This document shows positions 1 to 5,556 of a stretch of DNA of 14,916 nucleotides, in pieces. Below the pieces are notes generated by a model that saw nothing but the letters and a program-made list of their open reading frames with translations, made no database searches and had not been told where the DNA came from. A program made the translations under genes and the position numbers. Position 1 is the first letter of the stretch. Each line of letters starts with the position of its first letter. Source of the DNA: an uncultured Collinsella sp. (lineage in GTDB: Bacteria > Actinomycetota > Coriobacteriia > Coriobacteriales > Coriobacteriaceae); contig URWC01000033.1 in NCBI GenBank assembly GCA_900551555.1, forward strand, positions 1 to 14,916. Direction: 5' to 3'.

Positions 1-1
1 C

Positions 2-484
2 AAAAAGGCTCACCAGATGATCCTGGATGCCCTCGATGCCCTGACGGCACTCGCCACCACCTGCCCCGAGCAGCTGGGCGATGCCTTTGAGGGCGCCGAG
101 ACCGCACTGTTCGACGAGATCTCCTCCACGCTGCGCTATGCCGCCTTCCGCCTGCTGTGCGTGTGGGGTGCCACGAGCGTCGAGCGCTCGCGCGAAGCTT
201 GGCCCATCCTGGACGAGGCCATCCAGTGCTACCACGGCGACCTTGAGTATCGCGACATGCTCGGTTGCCTGTACGAGTTTTGCCAGGGCGAGATCGACGC
301 CGAGGTTGCCGAGAAGCTTGCGCTGCGCCTTAAGTTCGATGCCGAGAACGGTAAGGGCAGCTATCTCAAGGCCCGTTCGAGCGAGATTTGCGAAATGCTT
401 GTTAAACGTTTTGGCCTGGATCTCTCCAAAAAGAAGAAGCGTGCTAGCGTTAAAAAATCTGACGACGCCGAAGACGAGGAGTAA
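2..484 (+). CDS. Partial hypothetical protein, helical C-terminal part
   Basis: The reading frame is open from the window edge to a TAA at 482-484. An ATG occurs at 17, but no ribosome site precedes it and the frame continues upstream (Lys-Lys-Ala-His-Gln), so this is probably the 3' part of a longer gene. The visible 160 residues look almost entirely alpha-helical, with alternating Leu/Ala-rich and acidic segments in the style of HEAT or TPR-like solenoids. They end in a highly charged tail with KKKKR followed by an Asp/Glu-rich end, which suggests a cytosolic protein. I recognise no catalytic motif and assign no function. The gene ends six bases before the isocitrate dehydrogenase start, and its last codons (GAGGAG) supply that gene's ribosome site, so the two are probably cotranscribed and translationally coupled. 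Confidence 0.7.
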   Translation, partial: KKAHQMILDALDALTALATTCPEQLGDAFEGAETALFDEISSTLRYAAFRLLCVWGATSVERSREAWPILDEAIQCYHGDLEYRDMLGCLYEFCQGEIDAEVAEKLALRLKFDAENGKGSYLKARSSEICEMLVKRFGLDLSKKKKRASVKKSDDAEDEE

Positions 485-490
485 CAGATT

Positions 491-1576
491 ATGGCGCACG
501 ATGTAGTCCTGATTCCCGGTGACGGTATCGGTCCCGAGATTACGCAGGCCATGCGCCGCGTGGTCGAGGCCACCGGTGTCCAGATCAACTGGAACGTCCA
601 GGAGGCCGGTGCCGGCGTCATGGACGAGTTTGGCACGCCGCTGCCCCAACATGTGCTCGATGCGGTCGCCGAGACCAAGGTTGCCATCAAGGGCCCCATC
701 ACCACGCCGGTCGGCACGGGCTTCCGCAGCGTTAACGTCGCCCTGCGCAAGCACTTCGACCTGTACGCCTGCGTGCGCCCCTGCCTGTCGCAGCCGGGCG
801 ACGGCTCGCGCTTCCGCGACGTCGATCTGGTCATCGTGCGCGAGAACACCGAGGACCTCTACGCCGGCATCGAGTTCGATGAGGGCGCTGCCGAGGTCGA
901 GGAGCTCTCGCAGCTCGTCGAGCGTTCGGGCCAAAAGACCTTCGCCGCCGATTCCGCGATCTCGATCAAGCCGATCTCCATCGCCAAGAGTCGCCGTATT
1001 GTGGAGTACGCCTTTGAGTACGCCCGCCGTTGCGGCCGCAAAAAGGTGACGGCCGTACACAAGGCAAACATCATGAAAGCGACTGACGGCCTGTTCCTGC
1101 GCGTTGCGCGCGAGGTGGCCGCCAACTATCCCGATATCGAGTTCAACGACAAGATCGTCGACGCCACCTGCATGGGCCTGGTCCAAAACCCCAACGACTT
1201 CGATGTCTTGGTGCTGCCCAACCTGTACGGCGACATCGTGAGCGACCTGTGCGCCGGCCTGGTGGGTGGCTTAGGGATGGCCCCCGGCTCCAACATCGGT
1301 GCCGACTGCGCCATCTTCGAGGCAACGCACGGCTCTGCGCCCGATATCGCTGGCCAGGATATCGCCAACCCCACGGCCGAGATTCTCTCTGCTGCGATGA
1401 TGCTCGATCACCTGGGCGAGAACGACGCTGCCAATCGCATTCGCGCCTCCGTATCTGCCACGCTCGACGAGGGCAAGCAGGTTACCGGTGACGTGCGCCG
1501 TGCCCAGACCGGCTCCGTTGAGGGGGCCGTGGGCACGCAGGCCTTTGCCGATGCCGTTATCGCGCACCTGGCCTAA
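491..1576 (+). CDS. Isocitrate/isopropylmalate dehydrogenase family protein, NAD-type isocitrate dehydrogenase
   Basis: This 361-residue protein carries the whole beta-decarboxylating dehydrogenase fold. The substrate loop GTGFRSVNVALR spans residues 75-86, with Ser80 at the place of E. coli Ser113. The motif RENTEDLYAGIE (117-128) contains the catalytic Tyr124, and VHKANIMK (189-196) contains the catalytic Lys191. The family signature starts at NLYGDIVSD (244-252). The cofactor segment THGSAPDIAG (279-288) has Asp285-Ile286 where NADP enzymes of the E. coli type have Lys-Tyr, which predicts NAD use. The expected reaction is oxidative decarboxylation of isocitrate to 2-oxoglutarate in the cytosol, feeding glutamate synthesis. 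Isopropylmalate or homoisocitrate dehydrogenase is the alternative, but the substrate loop reads like isocitrate dehydrogenase. The ATG at 491 is preceded by GAGGAG inside the upstream gene. Confidence 0.9.
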   Translation: MAHDVVLIPGDGIGPEITQAMRRVVEATGVQINWNVQEAGAGVMDEFGTPLPQHVLDAVAETKVAIKGPITTPVGTGFRSVNVALRKHFDLYACVRPCLSQPGDGSRFRDVDLVIVRENTEDLYAGIEFDEGAAEVEELSQLVERSGQKTFAADSAISIKPISIAKSRRIVEYAFEYARRCGRKKVTAVHKANIMKATDGLFLRVAREVAANYPDIEFNDKIVDATCMGLVQNPNDFDVLVLPNLYGDIVSDLCAGLVGGLGMAPGSNIGADCAIFEATHGSAPDIAGQDIANPTAEILSAAMMLDHLGENDAANRIRASVSATLDEGKQVTGDVRRAQTGSVEGAVGTQAFADAVIAHLA

Positions 1577-1635
1577 GGTAGGCACGCTGCAAACGCCTAA
1601 ATAGTACTTAAGTGTTTGCGTATAACCTAAGAATC

Positions 1636-1664
1636 AATACGCCCGGCGCTCTGTCGGGCGTATT
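1636..1664 (+). terminator. Hairpin after isocitrate dehydrogenase
   Basis: A perfect 10-bp stem, AATACGCCCG paired with CGGGCGTATT around a 9-base loop, lies 59 bases after the dehydrogenase stop codon. Only a weak T-rich stretch follows, so it may act as a modest intrinsic terminator or as an mRNA 3'-end hairpin that separates this unit from the next gene. Confidence 0.6.
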
Positions 1665-1702
1665 CTATTGAAGACTATGTTTCCTAACAAGGAGTAACCG
1701 AT

Positions 1703-2788
1703 ATGGGTCTGATTCAAAAGAAGGACGAGATCGACGGCATCCAGATCATCGAGCGCGGCGAAGGCCCCGACGGTGACGAGGACGAGAAGATCGACCTGGT
1801 CGCCGGTACGTCTGCCGAGCACATTGCTGCCGGTACGACGGCCGAGGAGGAGGACGCCCGTCTGGAGGCTCAGATTGCCGCGGATGCCGCTGACGAGAAT
1901 CTGATGCCCGAGGCCCAGGATGAGGACGACGATATCCTGAGTTCCGATGAAGACGATCGCGTATCCAAGCACAAGAAGACGATGATTGCCGCCTTTGTGG
2001 TTGCAGTCGTGATCGCTGCGGTGGTCGGCTTCTTTATTGGCAATGGCGGCTTTGGCGGCAAGGGTGTCGGCTCGGCGACCCTGACCGAGGACCAGCTCGA
2101 TTCGACCGTGGCAAGCTATAGCTACAACGGCAAGAAGAGCGACATCACCGCGCGCGAGGCCATCGAGAGCCAGTACAGCCTCGACACCGTCAAGGATAGC
2201 GATGGCAACTACACCGCTCCTTCTGCCGACGTCATCCTGTCCTACGTGCGCAACAAGATCCTGCTCGACGCTGCCGAGGACGAGGGCATTACCGTCTCCT
2301 CTAAGGAGATGAAGCAGTACGCCGAGGATTCCATCGGCACTTCTGACTACAAGACCATGGCCACGCAGTATGGCGTGTCCAAGGACCAGGCCAAGCAGAT
2401 CGTCCGCCAGTCCGCGACGCTGCAGAAGCTCTACAAGAAGAAGGTGGGCGATAGCTCCGCAAGCATGCCGACCGCTCCGACCGAGCCTTCTGACGGCAAT
2501 GAGGACACCGCGAGCAAGGATTACGCCGACTACATCATCAACCTTGCCGGCGACGAGTGGGATAGCTCGAAGGGTACCTGGAAGGACGAGAACGGCACCT
2601 ACGCTAAGGCCTTTGCCGACGATGCCTTTACGGTCGATAGCGCCACCTATAAGCAGGCCATGACCGCCTACTACACTGCTTACCAGCAGTACTCTTCGCA
2701 GGCTTCGAGCGCCAGCTCCAAGTGGACCGAGTATGCTAACGGCCTCTACGCCAAGGCCAACATCAGCATCTACGGCCTGTTTGCGTAA
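1703..2788 (+). CDS. Membrane-anchored SurA-N-like protein lacking a visible isomerase domain
   Basis: The 361-residue protein starts at an ATG eight bases after AAGGAG. Residues 1-90 are strongly acidic and probably cytosolic. A KHKK cluster (89-92) is followed by one hydrophobic helix at about 93-113, giving an N-in, C-out single-pass topology. The extracytoplasmic part (about 120-250) resembles the helical N-terminal chaperone domain of SurA/PrsA/trigger-factor-like proteins: an acidic helix, 'DVILSYVRNKILLDAAEDEG', then 'SSKEMKQYAED' and 'GVSKDQAKQIVRQSATLQKL'. The remainder is a Pro/Thr linker and a Tyr/Ser/Ala-rich helical tail. I see no parvulin (PpiC) domain and no lipobox. A role in folding or holding exported proteins is an inference from the domain type. 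It stands alone between two terminators. The domain assignment is moderate; the anchor is clear. Confidence 0.75.
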   Translation: MGLIQKKDEIDGIQIIERGEGPDGDEDEKIDLVAGTSAEHIAAGTTAEEEDARLEAQIAADAADENLMPEAQDEDDDILSSDEDDRVSKHKKTMIAAFVVAVVIAAVVGFFIGNGGFGGKGVGSATLTEDQLDSTVASYSYNGKKSDITAREAIESQYSLDTVKDSDGNYTAPSADVILSYVRNKILLDAAEDEGITVSSKEMKQYAEDSIGTSDYKTMATQYGVSKDQAKQIVRQSATLQKLYKKKVGDSSASMPTAPTEPSDGNEDTASKDYADYIINLAGDEWDSSKGTWKDENGTYAKAFADDAFTVDSATYKQAMTAYYTAYQQYSSQASSASSKWTEYANGLYAKANISIYGLFA

Positions 2789-2830
2789 GGTTTGCCTGCA
2801 CTACTGCGCGCTAACCGATCTACCTGATTA

Positions 2831-2869
2831 AGCCCGCTAGAACGGACAACGTTCTAGCGGGCTTTTTTT
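2831..2869 (+). terminator. Strong intrinsic terminator after the SurA-like gene
   Basis: A perfect 13-bp stem, AGCCCGCTAGAAC paired with GTTCTAGCGGGCT around a 7-base loop, is followed by a run of seven T. It begins 42 bases after the stop codon and isolates this gene from the regulatory region downstream. Confidence 0.93.
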
Positions 2870-2948
2870 GTTACCGAAACCACTGAGGTAGGCCTCGCGC
2901 CCGCACAAGCGCTCCATCGGGTTCCCCTAATTCATCTGGGGAAACAAC

Positions 2949-2962
2949 TGCAAACGATTGCA
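2949..2962. promoter_or_regulatory. LacI-family-like operator candidate
   Basis: TGCAAACGATTGCA is a 14-base near-palindrome (one symmetry mismatch) with a central CG, the layout typical of LacI/GalR-family operators. No LacI-family gene is in the window, so the binder is unknown. Confidence 0.35.
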
Positions 2963-2968
2963 AGTAAC

Positions 2969-2998
2969 CGGTGAACGGTCGAAAACTACCGTTCACCG
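2969..2998. repeat. Perfect 11-bp inverted repeat, spacer 8
   Basis: CGGTGAACGGT is paired with ACCGTTCACCG around an 8-base spacer. No T tract follows on the plus strand, so a protein-binding site is more likely than a terminator. The left arm plus three spacer bases recurs with one mismatch at 3187-3200. Confidence 0.6.
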
Positions 2999-3142
2999 AT
3001 AATCTCAAAACTGGTTCTAACTGGTATTAAGCCAAAAAGACCAATTCACAAATCTTCACAATGACCTGCAATTTTTCTTTACGCTATTTTTAGCCGCCCT
3101 GTGTTGTATTGACACGAAAAGAGTTCCGATTTTTTGCCAAAG

Positions 3143-3166
3143 CGTTTCGAAACGGTTTCAAAACCG
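3143..3166. repeat. Overlapping palindromes
   Basis: CGTTTCGAAACG (3143-3154) is a perfect 12-base palindrome with a CG centre. It overlaps a second dyad, CGGTTT-CA-AAACCG (3153-3166). The arrangement resembles adjacent operator sites for a dimeric regulator, possibly of the LacI type. Confidence 0.4.
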
Positions 3167-3186
3167 CAGGTAGAAGTGTTAACGAG

Positions 3187-3219
3187 CGGTAAACGGTCGA
3201 TTTATCACCGTGAGCGGTG
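3187..3219. repeat. Second copy of the CGGT-AACGG motif with an adjoining dyad
   Basis: Bases 3187-3200 match 2969-2982 at 13 of 14 positions. They are followed by CACCG-TGAG-CGGTG (3206-3219), a 5-4-5 inverted repeat. This is about 50 bases upstream of the predicted promoter, a position suited to an activator or an upstream repressor site. Confidence 0.4.
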
Positions 3220-3266
3220 CAAAAACGTTTTACCGTATGAATCAACGAAAGCGACCTCTTCTGTGG

Positions 3267-3275
3267 TGATATAGT
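3267..3275 (+). promoter_or_regulatory. Predicted extended -10 promoter of the PTS operon
   Basis: TGATATAGT matches the extended -10 form (TGn followed by TATAGT at 3270-3275). No good -35 box lies 17 bases upstream, which is acceptable for an extended -10 promoter or an activated one. Transcription would start near 3282, giving a leader of roughly 140 bases. Confidence 0.45.
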
Positions 3276-3291
3276 GGCAACAACACGTCAC

Positions 3292-3305
3292 GTGGTTACT
3301 ACCAG
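3292..3305. promoter_or_regulatory. GntR/HutC-type operator, copy 1 (PTS operon)
   Basis: The sequence GTGGTTACTACCAG contains the dyad TGGT-N4-ACCA, the core of NagR/DasR-type sites recognised by GntR/HutC regulators. Bases 3293-3305 are identical to 7586-7598 upstream of agaS. It sits about 10-24 bases downstream of the predicted start of transcription, where a bound protein would block elongation. An extra ACTGGTCT half-site follows at 3316-3323. Confidence 0.65.
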
Positions 3306-3368
3306 TTGAGAAACCACTGGTCTTTAAAGAACGCTTTCCAAGAAGCTTTAAGGGCGATTGCCCGCTGG

Positions 3369-3411
3369 CTTCCGAAAAACATCGGACTCAGATCGTACAC
3401 ACCTTCGGAAG
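3369..3411 (+). promoter_or_regulatory. Leader helix that could mask the agaF ribosome site
   Basis: CTTCCGAA (3369-3376) is perfectly complementary to TTCGGAAG (3404-3411). The right arm covers the first part of the Shine-Dalgarno sequence AAGGGA at 3409-3414, seven bases before the agaF ATG. The loop is 27 bases. In the mRNA this would compete with ribosome binding; whether it is regulated is unknown. Confidence 0.35.
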
Positions 3412-3421
3412 GGAAATTTGA

Positions 3422-3865
3422 ATGGTTGGCTTTATTCTTACCAGTCATGGACAGTTCGCACCCGGCCTTGCAAGCGCTATCGCTATGGTTGCCGGCGACC
3501 AGCCCGCTTTTACCGTCGTTCCTTTTGAGGGCGACCAGGCTGCTTCCTACGGTGAGGATCTCCGCGCCGCTATTACCGCCATGCGCGAGGAGTGCGATGG
3601 CGTGCTCGTCTTTACCGATTTGCTTGGCGGCACCCCGTTCAACCAGTCGATGATGATTGCCCAGGATGTCGACAACGTCGAAGTTCTGACCGGCACTAAC
3701 CTCCCCATGGTTATTGAGCTTCTGTTCCTCCGCGGTAACGCCACGCTCGCCGAGCTTGGCGAGCAGGCAGTGACCGTTGGCCAGACGGGCATCACCGCCC
3801 AGACGGTCGCGTCCGTTGCCAGCTCCGACGAAGAGGATATCTTCGGCGACGAGGACGGTATCTAA
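3422..3865 (+). CDS. agaF: PTS mannose/N-acetylgalactosamine family EIIA component
   Basis: The 147-residue cytosolic protein is a mannose-family EIIA. It accepts phosphate from HPr and passes it to EIIB. The N-terminal motif GFILTSHGQFAPG places the phosphorylated His at residue 9, and 'GVLVFTDLLGGTPFNQS' (about 60-76) is the second family signature. The ATG at 3422 follows AAGGGA with a seven-base gap. It ends in an acidic tail (residues 134-147, DEEDIFGDEDGI) beyond the usual domain. Its stop codon overlaps the next start (TAATG), implying translational coupling with the YajC-like gene. Mannose-family EIIA proteins serve several sugars; the agaS, deacetylase and tagatose-kinase genes nearby favour N-acetylgalactosamine, so the symbol rests partly on context. 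Confidence 0.9.
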   Translation: MVGFILTSHGQFAPGLASAIAMVAGDQPAFTVVPFEGDQAASYGEDLRAAITAMREECDGVLVFTDLLGGTPFNQSMMIAQDVDNVEVLTGTNLPMVIELLFLRGNATLAELGEQAVTVGQTGITAQTVASVASSDEEDIFGDEDGI

Positions 3866-4146
3866 TGGCCGATTTCGGAGCCAACGTTCTGAGCTCCTCG
3901 GTCGCCCTTTTAGGCCTGCTTGTCATCATGGGCTTGATTTACACCATCTGGTCGCAAATCAACATGAAGAAGAAGCAGAAGTACTTCAAGGAGCTGCACA
4001 CCGAGCTCAAGCCGGGTCAGGAGGTTCTTTTCGCCGGCGGTATCTACGGAACCGTCAAAGGCATCGAAGGCGAAAAGGTCCAGATCAAAGTCCGATCCGG
4101 AGCAGTCGTAGATGTTTCGCGTTACGCGATTCAGGAGATCAAGTAA
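3865..4146 (+). CDS. yajC: YajC-like small membrane protein within the PTS operon
   Basis: The 93-residue protein has one N-terminal membrane helix (about 9-29), a basic KKKQKYF segment, and the YajC-type beta domain 'KPGQEVLFAGGIYGTVKGI' followed by 'VDVSRYAI'. Classical YajC is an accessory partner of SecDF in protein export. YajC homologues are also known inside mannose-family PTS operons for host glycans in Gram-positive bacteria, for example streptococcal hyaluronate/chondroitin loci, where their job is unclear. Here the start codon overlaps the EIIA stop, and no SecD/SecF gene adjoins, so it is more likely a dedicated companion of this permease, perhaps helping insertion or assembly of EIIC/EIID, than the housekeeping YajC. 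That role is inference. Confidence 0.85.
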   Translation: MADFGANVLSSSVALLGLLVIMGLIYTIWSQINMKKKQKYFKELHTELKPGQEVLFAGGIYGTVKGIEGEKVQIKVRSGAVVDVSRYAIQEIK

Positions 4147-4182
4147 CTGTCGTCAGCAAATAACGAAAGGAAGCTGATCAAC

Positions 4183-4665
4183 ATGGCAGAACCCAACATT
4201 CTTCTTACCCGCATCGATAACCGACTGGTCCATGGTCAGGTCGCTACCCAGTGGAACTCCACCCTGGGTTCCAACCTCATCCTCGTCGCCAACGACGACG
4301 TGTCGACCAACACCATGCGCCAGAACCTCATGAAGATGGCCGCTCCCACCGGCGTCGCTACGCGTTTCTTCTCCCTGCAGAAGACCATCGACGTCATCGG
4401 CAAGGCGAGCCCGCGCCAGAAGATCTTCATCGTGGCCGAAACACCGGAAGACGTGCTTACGCTCGTCAAGGGCGGTGTGCCTATAAAGAAGGTAAACATC
4501 GGCAACATGCACATGTCGGAAGGAAAGCGCCAAGTCGCCACCTCCGTCGCAGTTAACGACGAGGATGTCGCTGCGTTTAAAGAGCTGCAGGAATTGGGGG
4601 TGGAGTTGGAGATCAGGCGCGTTCCGAGCACGCCTGTTGAGGACACGAGCAAGCTCTTCTCGTAA
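4183..4665 (+). CDS. agaV: PTS mannose/N-acetylgalactosamine family EIIB component
   Basis: The 160-residue cytosolic protein has the standard EIIB length for the mannose family. The motif 'LLTRIDNRLVHGQVATQW' contains His17, the phosphorylation site that takes phosphate from EIIA and donates it to the incoming sugar. 'RFFSLQKTIDVI' (61-72) and 'KKVNIGNMHMSEGKR' are further family blocks. A GAAAGGAAG ribosome site precedes the ATG, and the gene starts 36 bases after the YajC-like gene in the same orientation. The symbol follows the Aga system because of neighbouring agaS and deacetylase genes; agaB would be an equivalent name. The first 79 residues align without gaps to the degenerate EIIB copy at 14641, with 40 identities. 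Confidence 0.9.
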   Translation: MAEPNILLTRIDNRLVHGQVATQWNSTLGSNLILVANDDVSTNTMRQNLMKMAAPTGVATRFFSLQKTIDVIGKASPRQKIFIVAETPEDVLTLVKGGVPIKKVNIGNMHMSEGKRQVATSVAVNDEDVAAFKELQELGVELEIRRVPSTPVEDTSKLFS

Positions 4666-4706
4666 TCCTCGTGATCCACGTTGTCGGGAGTGAAACCCTG
4701 ACATTC

Positions 4707-4732
4707 TGTACGTGAAATCCAAAGTGCGTACA
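4707..4732 (+). repeat. Inverted repeat between the EIIB and EIIC genes
   Basis: TGTACG is paired with CGTACA around a 14-base spacer in the 90-base gap between EIIB and EIIC. It has no T tract, so it is not a terminator. It could be an mRNA processing or stability element that sets different levels for the soluble and membrane subunits, or chance. Confidence 0.3.
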
Positions 4733-4755
4733 TACATTTTGAAAGGAGGAGCAAG

Positions 4756-5556
4756 ATGGAATACACGATCTTCCAGGTCGCTCTGGTCTTCATCGTCACG
4801 TTCGTCGCGGCAATCGACCAGTTTAACTTCCTCGAGTCTCTCTATCAGCCCATCGTCACCGGCGCCGTCATCGGTCTTATCCTTGGCGACCTCAACACCG
4901 GTCTTCTCGTGGGTGGTACTTATCAGCTCATGACGATCGGCAACATGCCGATCGGAGGTGCTCAGCCGCCTAACGCTGTTATCGGCGGCATCATGGCAGC
5001 CATTCTCGCTATTGCTACGGGCCTCGAGCCCAACGCGGCAGTCGGCCTTGCCATTCCGTTCGCTCTGCTTGGTCAGCTCGGCGTTACCCTGGTCTTCACG
5101 CTTATGTCGCCGCTCATGTCCTCCGCGGACAACATGGCTCACAACGCTGACACCAAGGGTATCGAGCGTCTGAACTACTTCGCCATGGCTCTGCTCGGCC
5201 TGATCTTCGCTGTCGTCGTCACCCTGTTCTTCATCGCTGGCGCTACCATCGGTCAGACCATCGCTTCCGCCATCCCGACCTGGCTGCAGACCGGTCTCTC
5301 CGCTGCAGGCGGCATGATGCGCTTCGTCGGCTTCGCCGTCCTGCTCAAGGTTATGATGAACCGCGATATGTGGGGCTTCTTCCTCATGGGCTTTGGCCTC
5401 GCGCTCATCACCGTTGCCAACGATTCTCTGGCAACCCCTGCTCTGCTCATCCTCGCTCTCATCGGCTTCGGCATCGCTTTCTGGGACTTCCAGCAGCAGA
5501 CCGAGCTGAAGGGTGCAGCTGTTTCTGACGGAGGTGACTTCGAAGATGGCATCTAA
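4756..5556 (+). CDS. agaW: PTS mannose/N-acetylgalactosamine family EIIC component
   Basis: The 266-residue integral membrane protein is the EIIC half of a mannose-family permease and, with EIID, forms the sugar channel. Hydrophobic segments run through most of the protein. The family core includes 'GLILGDLNTGLLVGGTYQLM' (40-59) and 'PIGGAQPPNAVIGG' (65-78). A very strong AAAGGAGGAGC ribosome site precedes the ATG. The C-terminal tail is acidic and ends in DFEDGI, similar in style to the EIIA tail. Its last codons contain the GGAGGTGA ribosome site of EIID, and the two genes overlap by 11 bases. Specificity for N-acetylgalactosamine is inferred from the operon's metabolic neighbours, not from residues. 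Confidence 0.9.
   Translation: MEYTIFQVALVFIVTFVAAIDQFNFLESLYQPIVTGAVIGLILGDLNTGLLVGGTYQLMTIGNMPIGGAQPPNAVIGGIMAAILAIATGLEPNAAVGLAIPFALLGQLGVTLVFTLMSPLMSSADNMAHNADTKGIERLNYFAMALLGLIFAVVVTLFFIAGATIGQTIASAIPTWLQTGLSAAGGMMRFVGFAVLLKVMMNRDMWGFFLMGFGLALITVANDSLATPALLILALIGFGIAFWDFQQQTELKGAAVSDGGDFEDGI

Larger units (their letters stand above)
2870..3421 (+). other. Long non-coding regulatory region upstream of the PTS operon
   Basis: About 550 bases hold no convincing gene and are much more AT-rich than the flanks. The stretch contains several inverted repeats (listed separately), two tandem AACTGGT half-sites at 3009-3015 and 3019-3025, a predicted extended -10 promoter at 3267, a GntR-type operator at 3292, and a leader of about 140 bases before the first PTS gene. 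Its size and density of dyads suggest control by more than one DNA-binding protein. No riboswitch class was recognised. Confidence 0.7.

Noticed and set aside
3109..3114. Perfect TTGACA -35 box
   Set aside because: No acceptable -10 box lies 16-18 bases downstream, so I prefer the extended -10 at 3267 for the PTS promoter.
3306..3653. Plus-strand open frame overlapping the start of agaF
   Set aside because: It begins in the leader without a ribosome site and runs in another frame through the EIIA gene, whose motifs are unambiguous.
4153..5142. Minus-strand open frame across EIIB and EIIC
   Set aside because: It spans two real genes and their gap, and its product is His/Arg/Asp-rich in the way antisense frames of GC-rich genes are.
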